51,765 bases of DNA from Nitrospinota bacterium (GCA_016207065.1 JACQQK010000093.1:1-51765), one strand, 5' to 3'. Counted from the stretch's first letter, positions 1 through 8,543 are shown. The notes: generated by a model not told the origin, from the sequence alone. Numbers and translations: made by a program.

Positions 1-132
1 CGGCTGTCCTCGGCGTCAGCCTGAGGCGGCGCCGGGTCCAGCGTTCACGCGGGTCACCCTCCCCCGCCCCCTCCATGGAAGGGAGAGGGTAGCTTTTGCG
101 TCGAGCCAATCAGTTCATTTTGTTAGACGCTT
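1..132. repeat. Right end of dispersed miniature element, truncated by the window edge
   Basis: Bases 114-131 read TTCATTTTGTTAGACGCT, identical over 18 bases to the right terminal repeat of the complete copy at 20919-21073. The preceding C-rich hairpin (about 55-112) and the segment ending CGAGCCAATCAG also match that copy. The left end lies outside the window or is lost. A 24-bp GC-rich stretch at about 12-35 recurs in reverse complement at about 8323-8346, beside another copy. No transposase is encoded. Confidence 0.75.
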
Positions 133-211
133 CTAGAAAATCCGCGTCATTTTAGTATATTCTCTCCCATAATGACATAGGTGGCTTTCAACTCATGATG
201 CGAGATTTCAA

Positions 212-1411
212 ATGATCGATTGCGATTTTCTGGTGATAGGCGGCGGCGTCATGGGCGTCAGCGTCGCCCGCGAGTTGAAAAACCGGTCCGGCGGCGCCCG
301 GGTCGTATTGATCGAAAAGGAGGACGATTGCGGCCTGCACGCCAGCGGGCGCAACAGCGGCGTCCTGCACGCCGGATTTTATTACTCCGCCGACAGCCTC
401 AAGGCCAGGTTTTCCCGCCAGGGAAACGTCCTGCTGACGGAGTATTGCGAATCCAAGGGACTTAAAATCAACAAATGCGGGAAACTCGTGGCGGCCAGGG
501 ACGAGAGCGAATGGCCCTTTCTCGACGAGCTTCTTAAAAGGGGGAAAGCCAACGGCGTCCCCCTGCACGACATCACCGAGGCCGAGGCGAAACGCATCGA
601 GCCGCGCGTCAAGACCCGCGGGCGCGCCCTGCTTTCTCCCACGACCTCCTCCGTGGACCCCAGGGAAGTGATGCAGGCCATGAAAACCGACGCGGTCCGG
701 GAAGGCGTCGGCGTGCGCGTCGGCGTCCGCTACCTCCAGCGCGCTGAAGACGGCGTTTCCACTTCCGCCGGGAAAATCCGGGCCGGGTACGTCGTCAACG
801 TCGCCGGGCTGTACGCCGACAAAATCGGGAAGGATTTTGGTTTCTCAAAAGACTACCGCATCCTTCCGTTCAAGGGGCTCTATCTGTATTCGGAGGAGCC
901 GCCGGGGGCCCTCCGCGCGCACATCTATCCCGTCCCCGACCTGCGCAACCCGTTCCTGGGCGTGCATTTCACGCTGACCCCCGACGGGCGGTCGAAGATC
1001 GGCCCCACCGCCATCCCCGCTTTCTGGCGGGAACAATACTCGGCGCTGGACAATTTCGATCTCGGCGAATTCGCCGAGATCGTCGCCCGCCAGTTGGGAC
1101 TGTTCGCCTTTTCGAATTTCGACTTCAAGCGGCTGGCCTTCGAGGAGATCGGAAAATACTCGCGCTCCAAACTGGTCTCGCTGGCCTCCGCGCTGATCGA
1201 AGGGGTCAGGCTGGAAAACTATAAAAAGTGGGGAAAACCGGGAATCCGGGCGCAGTTGCTGAACATCAAGGAGAGGAAACTGGAGATGGACTTTGTTCTG
1301 GAAGGCGACGGCGCGTCCATGCACGTGCTGAACGCCGTGTCACCCGCGTTCACCTGCGCCATCCCGTTCGCCCGGCACATCTGCGACGAAATCGCCCGCT
1401 TGAGGAAGTGA
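212..1411 (+). CDS. lhgO: L-2-hydroxyglutarate oxidase-like FAD-dependent oxidoreductase
   Basis: A 399-residue protein, the usual length of the LhgO/YgaF family, which oxidises L-2-hydroxyglutarate to 2-oxoglutarate with FAD and passes electrons to the membrane quinone pool. The N-terminus carries the FAD Rossmann fingerprint (VIGGGVMGVSVAREL, residues about 8-22), followed by the family signature HASGRNSGVLHAGFYY (about 43-58), both typical of DAO-type oxidases of this subgroup. ATG at 212 begins directly at the FAD fold; the ribosome binding site is weak. The gene lies just downstream of a miniature element. Its stop codon is immediately followed by a transposase scar in another frame, so the gene looks complete but sits at an insertion junction. 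Substrate is assigned by family only; a related 2-hydroxyacid is possible. Confidence 0.85.
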   Translation: MIDCDFLVIGGGVMGVSVARELKNRSGGARVVLIEKEDDCGLHASGRNSGVLHAGFYYSADSLKARFSRQGNVLLTEYCESKGLKINKCGKLVAARDESEWPFLDELLKRGKANGVPLHDITEAEAKRIEPRVKTRGRALLSPTTSSVDPREVMQAMKTDAVREGVGVRVGVRYLQRAEDGVSTSAGKIRAGYVVNVAGLYADKIGKDFGFSKDYRILPFKGLYLYSEEPPGALRAHIYPVPDLRNPFLGVHFTLTPDGRSKIGPTAIPAFWREQYSALDNFDLGEFAEIVARQLGLFAFSNFDFKRLAFEEIGKYSRSKLVSLASALIEGVRLENYKKWGKPGIRAQLLNIKERKLEMDFVLEGDGASMHVLNAVSPAFTCAIPFARHICDEIARLRK

Positions 1412-1559
1412 CCGCGCCGATCTCGACCGTTTCCTGGAGTTCTGCAACGCCCAGCGGGTTCACTCCGGATACCGGTGCAAGGGCAGAACCCCCATGCAAA
1501 CTTTTAAGGATTTACTGGATCAAAAAATGGAGCAAAATGCCGGCAATCAAGCCGCATGA
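1404..1559 (+). pseudogene. IS481-type transposase C-terminal remnant
   Basis: The frame through 1410 reads DLDRFLEFCNAQRVHSGY followed by RCKGRTPMQTFKDLLDQK and stops at 1557-1559. This is the C-terminal end of IS481-family DDE transposases, where a (Y/N)xxRxHxGxxxxGRTPMQTF pattern follows the catalytic core. About 48 codons survive; the catalytic domain and both insertion-sequence ends are missing. The homologous frame opens within a few bases of the lhgO stop, which marks an old deletion or recombination junction. No ribosome binding site or start codon is present, so it is a scar rather than a gene. Confidence 0.75.
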
Positions 1560-1694
1560 TTAAATAACCCGGAGGGAGAATCTGTCCAATCGTCTCGCGC
1601 TAAGTACACAGAAACCAATGGAGAGCGCAAATAAAAAATCGCTATTAGCGAATTATGTTCTCTGGTTTAAAAATGTGAGATCGAAGTGTTTTTA

Positions 1695-1734
1695 TGGCAT
1701 AAAGTTGGCATATACTGGCAAAGTATGCCATAAT
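1695..1734 (+). promoter_or_regulatory. Promoter/operator of the parD module
   Basis: A -35 box TTGGCA (1705-1710) and a -10 box CATAAT (1729-1734) are separated by 18 bp. The seven-base word TGGCATA occurs at 1695-1701 and 1706-1712 as direct repeats and at 1724-1730 as its inverted complement TATGCCA. The operator half-sites therefore overlap both promoter boxes, the arrangement expected for autorepression by a ribbon-helix-helix antitoxin encoded 20 bp downstream. Confidence 0.6.
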
Positions 1735-1755
1735 TATTTTATAAGGAGTCTCGCC

Positions 1756-1989
1756 ATGGCCACATTAAACATTTCCCTTCCCGATCCGATGAGGGACTGG
1801 ATCGAAGTCCAGATCAAAGGCGGCGAATACGCCAATGCCAGCGACTATATCCGCGATCTCATCCGCCACGATCAACGGCAACGCGAAGCTTTAAACCTGG
1901 CCCTCGTCGAGGGCGGGCAAAGCGGAACCAGTTCCCGGAAAGTCCGGAAGATCGTCCAATCGGCAAAGTCCCGCCTCAAGAATGGCTGA
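1756..1989 (+). CDS. parD: ParD-like ribbon-helix-helix antitoxin
   Basis: A 77-residue type II antitoxin. The N-terminal strand MATLNISLPDPM pairs into a ribbon-helix-helix DNA-binding dimer, followed by YANASDYIRDLIRHDQ, which matches the ParD/CC2985 signature, and a basic C-terminal tail that normally wraps the ParE toxin. ATG at 1756 is chosen because AAGGAG lies at 1743-1748 and the family begins at this Met; the frame is open further upstream but lacks a ribosome binding site there. An operator-like inverted repeat overlaps its promoter. The next gene overlaps its stop codon by 8 bp, as in true parDE pairs, but that toxin gene is truncated, so this looks like an orphan antitoxin. Confidence 0.85.
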   Translation: MATLNISLPDPMRDWIEVQIKGGEYANASDYIRDLIRHDQRQREALNLALVEGGQSGTSSRKVRKIVQSAKSRLKNG

Positions 1990-2047
1990 TTACGAGCTAT
2001 CGAACAAGGCGGACGAAGACTTGGCCGATAATCCAAGACTGGCTTGA
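1982..2047 (+). pseudogene. Truncated parE toxin gene
   Basis: ATG at 1982 overlaps the end of parD in the usual toxin position. It encodes MADYELSNKADEDLAD, the characteristic first strand and helix of ParE/RelE-fold toxins, then five unrelated residues and TGA at 2045-2047. Intact ParE is about 95-100 residues; only about 16 remain recognisable, and the fecR-like gene from the opposite strand ends 9 bp further on. The rest of the toxin fold, with its active surface, is gone, so no toxin activity is expected. Confidence 0.7.
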
Positions 2048-2056
2048 GGGAGAGAT

Positions 2057-2947
2057 CTACTCCATCTCCGTCTGGACGGCCCTCAAGAGATTTTTCACCC
2101 CGTCGTCCCCGTCGGGGGAATCCCGCAGTATTTCAAGAGAACGGTGGTAAAGTCCGTAAGAGTAGGCGAGGCTCGCTTTAAGGAATTTTTTCGCGCCGCC
2201 GTCGATCTCGCGCAGACGGTCGATTTCGGCCATTTCCTCAGCCGCCTTTTGCTCGGCGTCGGGAGCGAGCAGGGCAAACCATGCCAGTCCCGAGGAAAGG
2301 ATATTGGCGTGGACGGGGTCCCACCCTTCCACTTTCCAGTAATACTTTCGGCCAGGCTGCAACGCGGGGGCGTCCTTGGGCAGAAGGACGGGGCCCGCGT
2401 CCATCTTCGCCTTAAAAGAGTATCTGAACCGCGGTTTCCCCGAAATTATGGATATCTCCGGTTCCTCCGAACCGGCGAAACCCGTCCAATGGAATTGCAG
2501 TTCGCGGGAGAAAACAAAGGAATTGCGGGGGTGGGACAAGACGATTTCGCTTCCGCCCCGGACCATTCCGCTGACGGAGGGGGAGCTTCCTTTTTGCGCG
2601 GTTTCCTTGACGGCGGCCAGGACCCGGGCGGCCAGGTTCTGTCTGGGCTGAGCGGCGCCCTCGTCCGCCGCGACGGTAAACGTCTCGCGATTTCCCACCG
2701 CGATTATCCGACCGCTGGCATGGAGGAGCGTGGCGGAACCGTCGAGGCTTTTAATCGTGTCGCCGGGCTCCAGGACGCTTCCGGATTTCGCCGTCAGCGT
2801 TTTCCCCTTGGAGACGATTTCGACTTTGCCCTTGACGGAGACGACGACGCCCGCCGAGGCGAAACAGGGAGCCGCCCAGAGCAGGAAAACCGGCAGGAAC
2901 GCCGCCAAGCAAACGCAGGGGCCTTTTCTCTTCAGATAGGTTGTCAT
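2057..2947 (-). CDS. Secreted FecR-like domain protein
   Basis: A 296-residue protein with a signal peptide (basic start, hydrophobic core about 11-27, cleavage near CFASA). Residues about 33-95 form a FecR-type beta domain (GVVVSVKGKVEIV ... SGSVLEPGDTIKS). A beta-rich segment with a GRKYYWKVEGWD motif resembles a fibronectin-like fold, and a helical C-terminus (about 230-296) looks TPR-like. FecR domains commonly sense or relay periplasmic signals, but no sigma factor or TonB receptor is nearby. It is the third gene of an operon, 27 bp after the CHASE2 cyclase and two genes after a CHAT protease. I infer that it shares the periplasmic compartment with the CHASE2 sensor and may feed it. Its precise role is unknown. 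Confidence 0.7.
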   Translation of the reverse strand: MTTYLKRKGPCVCLAAFLPVFLLWAAPCFASAGVVVSVKGKVEIVSKGKTLTAKSGSVLEPGDTIKSLDGSATLLHASGRIIAVGNRETFTVAADEGAAQPRQNLAARVLAAVKETAQKGSSPSVSGMVRGGSEIVLSHPRNSFVFSRELQFHWTGFAGSEEPEISIISGKPRFRYSFKAKMDAGPVLLPKDAPALQPGRKYYWKVEGWDPVHANILSSGLAWFALLAPDAEQKAAEEMAEIDRLREIDGGAKKFLKASLAYSYGLYHRSLEILRDSPDGDDGVKNLLRAVQTEME

Positions 2948-2974
2948 GGCTTGCCGCGAAGGGCGCCTGCGGTC

Positions 2975-5050
2975 TTATTTGGAGGTCAGCGTATACACTC
3001 CGTCCCAATCGTCGCCGGGCGGATTGCCGCGAAGCGCCCGGCAACGCTCCAGATAGATTTTCGCAGGGCCGTCGTCGTTCCTAACGAGGAGCGCGGACTC
3101 GAACCACTGGACCGCCGCGTCCCATTCCCGGTTTTGATAGGCCCGCAAACCATTATGGAACAGGTCCATCAATTTTTCAAACTCTTCTCCATGGGTTTCG
3201 CCGATCCTGCCGAGCAGTTGATAAACTTTTACCGGTTTCCGCTTGCCCTTGACGCGCAGACAGTCCAGCGGCCGGGCGCGGAACGCGTCCTTGATTTTCA
3301 GATAGGTGGATTCGCTCGCCATCAAATAAGTCCCATACTGCTTGTTCGCGCTCTCGAGCCTTGAGGCGAGATTCGCCTCGTCTCCGATGACGGTGTAATT
3401 GAAGCGGGTTTTCGAGCCGATATTGCCCACCACGACCCGGCCGGTGTTGATCCCGATCCTTGTTCTGATTTCGCGTTTTGTCCCTTGCGAAAATCGGCGG
3501 TTGAAGTTTTCGGAGAATTTCAACATCTCCAAGGCGGCGGCCGCGGCTTTCAGCGCATGGTCTTCCTGTTTCACGGGAGCGTTCCAAAACGCGACAATGG
3601 AGTCCCCCACGAATTTATCGAGAGTTCCGCCGTTCCGCAGTACGATTTGCGTCATGCCCTCGAAATACTCGCCGAGCAGGCGCACCAGTTCCGCCGGGGA
3701 AGTCTGCTCGGATATTTCCGTAAACCCCTGCAAGTCGGTGAACAGGATGGTCAACTCCTGCTCCTCGCCGCCGAGAAAAAGCCGGTCCGGCTGGCCGACC
3801 AGAATTTCGACGAATTCGGGAGAGAGGTACATCTGAAACGCTTTTTTAATCCACCGCTTTTGAGCGCCCTCCGTGAGGGAGCGGTAAATCGTGGCCGAGA
3901 CAAAGGAAAAAACGGCCGTAGCCGCGAAAGGGACTGCGGGCAAAGCCAGGTCCGTTTTCTCGAAAACCGAGAAGGATAGCGCGAAATACGCGAAAAAGAG
4001 ACCGAGCAATGCCGGAACGGCGGCAATGGCATGCCAACGCAACGCCAGGAACAGGGCCAGGGCCGCGACGAATAAAAGGGAGGCGAAAAAGAGGGGCGCC
4101 GGCGGGAAACGGACCGTTTTTGCGCTGAGCAAAGTCGCCAGGGCATTGGCGTGTATTTCCACGCCGGGCGTCAAGGCATGGCCGTATTGGGGCGAGTAAA
4201 AGGGAGTCCGATGGGTGTCCGCGCCGTCGGAGTATCCGGCGCCGATCAGGACGAATTTGCCCGCCAGCCATTCTTTCGGCAGGACGCCGGCGAGCGCCGC
4301 CGAGGCGGGAAATACCTTGATCGGGTTCTTGCCTGCCGCGGCGGTCGAGGGCGGGCCCTGATAGTTTATCAAAATCCGGTTGCCGCCGCCGAACCCGATT
4401 TCCGGAAAAAGGTCTGGCGGCAAATTCGGGACGGCGGTTTTTGAAGGAGAAAATTTCGCGCGACGGTCGAGAAGGACCAGGGCCGCCGACAAACTCGCGA
4501 CGGTCTGCGGACCGGCGGAATACGAAAGCTGGATTTCCCTGACGCTTTGATCGACGGGATCGACGGGAAGGTCGGCGAGGGCCACGCCGACAGCGGCGTT
4601 CAGGAATTTCGGACCGGGAAGATCGACCGTCTTTTTTCCGCCCCGGTTTCGCAGGGCCGAGACGACGACGGTCCTCCCGTTTTTGCGTAGCGAATCGGCG
4701 AGCGCGCCGTCTTCTTTTTCCCAGCTTGGGTCTTTCAGAAACACGTCGAGCCCGACCCATCGGGCGTCCGCCTCGGTCAGGACGTCGACAATGCGGGCCA
4801 GCATGTCTCTTGGCACGGGACTGCGATAAGGGTATTGGTCCATCGCCGGATCGTCCAGCAGGACCACGGCCACGTCCTTGCCGAACGCGGGGTCCGGCTC
4901 TCGAAACCGCATGCGCCAGTCGAGCGTTTTCTTTTCGATGCCGGAGATCAAATGGGTCTGCCCCGCCAACGAGGCCAGGGCGCACGAGCCGAGGACGATC
5001 GCGCCGAAAAGGACGGTCTTGAAAAACGGGCCATGGAGCGACGCGCGCAT
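2975..5050 (-). CDS. CHASE2-domain class III adenylate cyclase
   Basis: A 691-residue membrane sensor cyclase making cAMP. Order: TM helix (about 10-29), large periplasmic CHASE2 domain (about 30-310), three TM helices (about 317-390), cytoplasmic class III catalytic domain (about 430-600) and a short TPR-like tail. Catalytic residues are complete: metal-binding D439 (FTDLQGF) and D483 (KFVGDS), adenine-selecting K479 and D557 (VIGDEAN), and transition-state N560 and R564. That set predicts ATP rather than GTP as substrate. The ATG directly abuts the stop of the CHAT gene, so the two are translationally coupled. CHASE2 ligands are unknown for this family. The neighbours suggest a link between periplasmic sensing, cAMP and a CHAT protease; that link is inference. 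Confidence 0.88.
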   Translation of the reverse strand: MRASLHGPFFKTVLFGAIVLGSCALASLAGQTHLISGIEKKTLDWRMRFREPDPAFGKDVAVVLLDDPAMDQYPYRSPVPRDMLARIVDVLTEADARWVGLDVFLKDPSWEKEDGALADSLRKNGRTVVVSALRNRGGKKTVDLPGPKFLNAAVGVALADLPVDPVDQSVREIQLSYSAGPQTVASLSAALVLLDRRAKFSPSKTAVPNLPPDLFPEIGFGGGNRILINYQGPPSTAAAGKNPIKVFPASAALAGVLPKEWLAGKFVLIGAGYSDGADTHRTPFYSPQYGHALTPGVEIHANALATLLSAKTVRFPPAPLFFASLLFVAALALFLALRWHAIAAVPALLGLFFAYFALSFSVFEKTDLALPAVPFAATAVFSFVSATIYRSLTEGAQKRWIKKAFQMYLSPEFVEILVGQPDRLFLGGEEQELTILFTDLQGFTEISEQTSPAELVRLLGEYFEGMTQIVLRNGGTLDKFVGDSIVAFWNAPVKQEDHALKAAAAALEMLKFSENFNRRFSQGTKREIRTRIGINTGRVVVGNIGSKTRFNYTVIGDEANLASRLESANKQYGTYLMASESTYLKIKDAFRARPLDCLRVKGKRKPVKVYQLLGRIGETHGEEFEKLMDLFHNGLRAYQNREWDAAVQWFESALLVRNDDGPAKIYLERCRALRGNPPGDDWDGVYTLTSK

Positions 5051-8000
5051 TTAGAGGTCCATTTTGCCTGTCAGGTAGAAGGGAGCCCAGAAGTAAGGCG
5101 AGGGATAGTCCCGCATCAATTTCAGCTGGGCGTTTTTAAGGGCCAGGGCGGCTCCCTTGGGGAGGTCGTCGTAAAAATATTGCATGAGCTTGTAGGTCGA
5201 TTCGTCGGACACTTTCCACAGGCTGGCGACCACTCCGCCCGCCCCGGCATATAGGAACGCGCGGTTCAGGCTCTGGACTTCGTCGCCCCCGCCGAGTTTC
5301 CCCAGGCCGGACTGACAGGCGCTCAAGACCACCAGCCGGGAATTCATGGTCAGGGAATAGATTTCGAACGTCTCCAGGTCGCCGTCCTCCATCGGGTCGT
5401 TGGCGAGGAGGATGGCCGATTTGAGCGGGTCCCTGGCGTTATACCGCCCGTGGGCGGCAAAGTGGACGATCGCCGTATCAAGCAGGTTTCCCCCTTTTAT
5501 CGAGGACTCCGTCGCTTGTTCTCCGGTCAACACCGTTTTCCGGGGGAAGTTCCGGGAAATGGCCTTGATCTCCTGCTCCGCGAATTCCAGTTCCAGTCCC
5601 TTTTTCTCTCTTTTGGGGTTGCCGAGCGCCAGGATTCTGTCCTTGTTGGCGGTAATTTCCTTGTCCAGATAAAACAGGCTGGAAGCGTTCGGCAGAATGG
5701 AAATGGCGTAATCCTGGACCAGAAAACGGTTTCCCGCCAGGGGCAGGCTGGAAAAAGGAAGATAATGAATGGGGCCGGAGGGGACGACAAGCAGTTTGTC
5801 GATGGAAACCAATTTGCTTTTTATCGGGTCCAGGAGGACCGCGGAGAGGTTTTTCCCCAGGTCCAGCCGGAGGGTCTCCTGTCGCGAGGCGATGGCGTCG
5901 CGGTAATCCTGGACCAGTTGCGCCAGTTCGGCCGACCCGGCGTCCGTAGCCACGGCGGTAATGGCGTCGCGCGTCGCGACCCAGACAAGAGTCCTTTTCT
6001 CTCCCGCGTAATATGAGATCAAAGCGGTCCCCGGTCGAAGAGAACCCATTATTTTTTTTATGGGGACCGCGGCGACGGAGGAAGTGGCGGCGTATTCCAG
6101 GCTTTGGTCCTTGATTTTCTCCAGGACGTCGCGATTCTCCTTCAACAACCGCTTGAACTTTCGATTGGCCGCGTTCCGGTCCTCGTCCTTGAGAGTTTTC
6201 AGGCTCCTGCCGACGACTTCGATCTGGCCCCGCAGGTCTTTTTCCTTTTGGACCAACGCGGGGTCCACGGTTTTTTTCGCCTTCGGGGAGCGTCCCGCCA
6301 GCATGTCCAGAAAAGCCCGGCCCTTGGACCGCTCGAGATAGTCGAAACCGTCGGCGTATTCGCCCATATCAAACAGAAGGTCGATCGCCCGCCCGTAAAC
6401 GTCCTGTCCCGAGGAGGCGAACATTTGCCGGACGGTGTCCTCGCGCAATCTGGACCGGGTGAGTTCCAGGGCATTTACGGCTCGCGCGAGATATTTTCTG
6501 GCTTCAGGATAGTTGTTGTTTTTTATCAGGGCCCCGGCTATCTCGTGGCTCGCGCGCCAGACCACATCGACGGCGCCGAGGTCCTCCGCTTCGGCGAGGA
6601 ACGCGTTGTATTCCTCAAGATCGCGGCCGCTTATTTTTCTGTCCGGCATGAGGAACTCCGTTTTATATCGAAGGGCCCGGTTTAAGAGCAGGCCAAAGGG
6701 GCGCCCGCTCGACAGGAAACTTTCTCTTCCCAGGTCGAAGTGGCGAAACGCTTCGTCGAATTTTCGCATCTCGCCCAACAGCGCCCCCCGGACGGTGTAG
6801 TAATGGCCGATGCCTTCGAGGAGGTCCCCATCGGCGCGATAAAAAACGCCCCTCATGGGATCGTTGACTTGTTTCAAAACTTCCTGGATCAGCTTGCCAA
6901 CCTCGTCAAGTTCCTCCAGACCCTTTTGGTGGTTTTTCGCGAAATAATGGGCGGAGGCGAGGTTGATGCGGGAATGAACGATGGCTTTGCTTTTCCTGAC
7001 CCATTGGTATAACTGATCGCTGTCGGGAACCTTGACAGGTCCGGAGGGCGGGACAAATCCTTTGTGAGTCGCCAGGGCTTCCAGATAGAGTTCGGAGGCT
7101 TTTTCGGGATTCCCGGAAAAGAGGTGGACGTCCCCCGCGCTGGCGTCGATTTCGGCGGCATCTCCGTTCGTTCGCTCGCCGATTTCCCTGGCTTCGCGCA
7201 GAATGTCGAGGGCGGAGGAGTATTCCCCCGTTTCCGTCAGGAGCCAACCGATCCTCTCCATGCAGAGAAGGACCTGCTTCCGCTTGTTCTCCGCCTTGAA
7301 TTTTTCCAGAAGCTTGCGGTACTCCGCGACGCCTTTTTCGTAGTCTCCGCGGGCCACGAGGTTTTCCGCGGCGCGCGTGTCGTTAAGCCAGACGAACTGG
7401 AAGGTCATGGCTTCGCCGAGCGCCAGTCCGACGCGGCTTTTCCCCTGGACGAAGCTCTCTTTTGCCAACGCCAGGTACCGCGTTGTCTCGTCAACCTGTC
7501 CCGCTTCTTTATAATAGGCCCCCAGAAAAAACCGGATGAATCCCATCCCCTCGTGATGGCTGGAGTCGGACTTCAGCATCATGCCGTAGAGAGGATGGTC
7601 CATCACCTTGAAAATGTCGCTCATGAGGGCTTCGGCTTTCTTGAGGTTTTCGCGCGCCGGGCCCATTTCCCGGTCGAACAAGAGTTTCGCGCCAAGATTG
7701 ACGCGCGCGTGAATTATGGCCTTGGCCTTCCGGATGAGTTCGGACAGTTCTTTCTGGCTGGGAGCAGACTTGAACGAGGTGGGAAACACGAAGTTTTCGT
7801 GGGCGTTCAAGGTCCTGTAATAATACTCGCCAGCTCGCTTGCCGTCCCCCGAAAACAGATAAATGTCCCCAATATCGGCGTCGATTTCCGCGGCGTCGCC
7901 GTTCAAGCGAGCGCCGAGGGGATAGGCTTCGAGAAAAAACTTCAGGGCCTTGCCGTAGTCGCCGTTTTCCTTGAACAGCCACCCCATTCTCTCCAGGCAA

Positions 8001-8254
8001 AAGAGCTCGCCCAATTCGTCTTTTTGCGCGCGGTACTTCCTAAGGCCCTTTTCGTACTCGACAAGCCCCCTTTCGTAGTCTCCATCCGAGATGAATTTTT
8101 CGGCTCGAAGCGTCTCTTCGGACAAATCTACGGCATATTGAGTCGATTGCAGGGAAGCGCAGGAGGGGAGGAAAAAAGAACAACAAAACAGATAAAACAG
8201 AATAACAAGTCCGCGGAAAGCCGGAGAAGAAGGGCGCGAAAGCGGATTTTTCAT
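5051..8254 (-). CDS. TPR-CHAT caspase-like protease, predicted lipoprotein
   Basis: A 1067-residue protein. Residues 1-32 form a lipoprotein signal ending in LPSC, with C32 as the acylated Cys. Two related TPR blocks follow, about 46-295 and 296-525: GDAAEID and LFSG motifs recur at about 118 and 364, indicating an internal duplication. More TPR-like helices reach about 655 and a coiled-coil reaches about 715. The CHAT domain (about 720-1065) has the catalytic pair H935 (HFAAHG) and C980 (LSACQSG), so it should be an active cysteine protease of the caspase/separase clan. The predicted extracytoplasmic lipid anchor is notable, because well-studied CHAT effectors are cytoplasmic. First gene of the CHAT-CHASE2-FecR operon, with a promoter-like sequence just upstream and GAGGCG as ribosome binding site. 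Confidence 0.88.
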   Translation of the reverse strand: MKNPLSRPSSPAFRGLVILFYLFCCSFFLPSCASLQSTQYAVDLSEETLRAEKFISDGDYERGLVEYEKGLRKYRAQKDELGELFCLERMGWLFKENGDYGKALKFFLEAYPLGARLNGDAAEIDADIGDIYLFSGDGKRAGEYYYRTLNAHENFVFPTSFKSAPSQKELSELIRKAKAIIHARVNLGAKLLFDREMGPARENLKKAEALMSDIFKVMDHPLYGMMLKSDSSHHEGMGFIRFFLGAYYKEAGQVDETTRYLALAKESFVQGKSRVGLALGEAMTFQFVWLNDTRAAENLVARGDYEKGVAEYRKLLEKFKAENKRKQVLLCMERIGWLLTETGEYSSALDILREAREIGERTNGDAAEIDASAGDVHLFSGNPEKASELYLEALATHKGFVPPSGPVKVPDSDQLYQWVRKSKAIVHSRINLASAHYFAKNHQKGLEELDEVGKLIQEVLKQVNDPMRGVFYRADGDLLEGIGHYYTVRGALLGEMRKFDEAFRHFDLGRESFLSSGRPFGLLLNRALRYKTEFLMPDRKISGRDLEEYNAFLAEAEDLGAVDVVWRASHEIAGALIKNNNYPEARKYLARAVNALELTRSRLREDTVRQMFASSGQDVYGRAIDLLFDMGEYADGFDYLERSKGRAFLDMLAGRSPKAKKTVDPALVQKEKDLRGQIEVVGRSLKTLKDEDRNAANRKFKRLLKENRDVLEKIKDQSLEYAATSSVAAVPIKKIMGSLRPGTALISYYAGEKRTLVWVATRDAITAVATDAGSAELAQLVQDYRDAIASRQETLRLDLGKNLSAVLLDPIKSKLVSIDKLLVVPSGPIHYLPFSSLPLAGNRFLVQDYAISILPNASSLFYLDKEITANKDRILALGNPKREKKGLELEFAEQEIKAISRNFPRKTVLTGEQATESSIKGGNLLDTAIVHFAAHGRYNARDPLKSAILLANDPMEDGDLETFEIYSLTMNSRLVVLSACQSGLGKLGGGDEVQSLNRAFLYAGAGGVVASLWKVSDESTYKLMQYFYDDLPKGAALALKNAQLKLMRDYPSPYFWAPFYLTGKMDL

Positions 8255-8284
8255 GGCTCGCCTCGAAACCGTCCGATGAAAACG

Positions 8285-8313
8285 ATTCTAAACCGCGGCA
8301 AGGATAAAACCAA
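8285..8313 (-). promoter_or_regulatory. Putative sigma-70 promoter of the CHAT-CHASE2-FecR operon
   Basis: On the minus strand TTGGTT (8313-8308) and TAGAAT (8290-8285) are 17 bp apart, 30 bp upstream of the CHAT start codon. A degraded miniature element lies directly behind it, so the operon promoter sits next to an insertion. Confidence 0.4.
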
Positions 8314-8321
8314 TAAAAAAC

Positions 8322-8513
8322 GCCGCCTCAGGCTGACGCCGAGGCGGGATGTAGCTCCCCCTTGCAAAGGGGGCCGGGGGGATTCGCATTTCGGCGACCG
8401 CGCCAGCGTCATCGCTGTGTTGCCTCCGGACGGTTGCCCGGCTTTTCATCCCCACCTGTCCTCCCCCTTCAGGGGGAGGGAATTATGGGAAATTTCATTT
8501 TGTTATGCGCCTC
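8322..8513. repeat. Degraded copy of the 19-bp-TIR miniature element, inverted
   Basis: Bases about 8440-8513 match the reverse complement of the left half of the element at 20919-21073: CGGCTTTTCA, a CCCCCTT/AGGGGG hairpin, AATTATGGGAAATTTCATTTTG and a decayed terminal repeat ending GCGCCTC. The other half differs and contains separate GC hairpins, including CCCCCTTGCAAAGGGGG and the GC-rich word shared with bases 12-35. It fills the gap between gmhA and the CHAT operon, where a longer gene-free stretch would otherwise lie. Confidence 0.6.
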
Positions 8514-8543
8514 GTAAGGGCCATGGCGGCGCCGTTTGAATAT

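Noticed and set aside
2144-3364. Plus-strand open frame across the fecR and cyclase genes
   Set aside because: It overlaps two well-supported minus-strand genes and has no recognisable motif.
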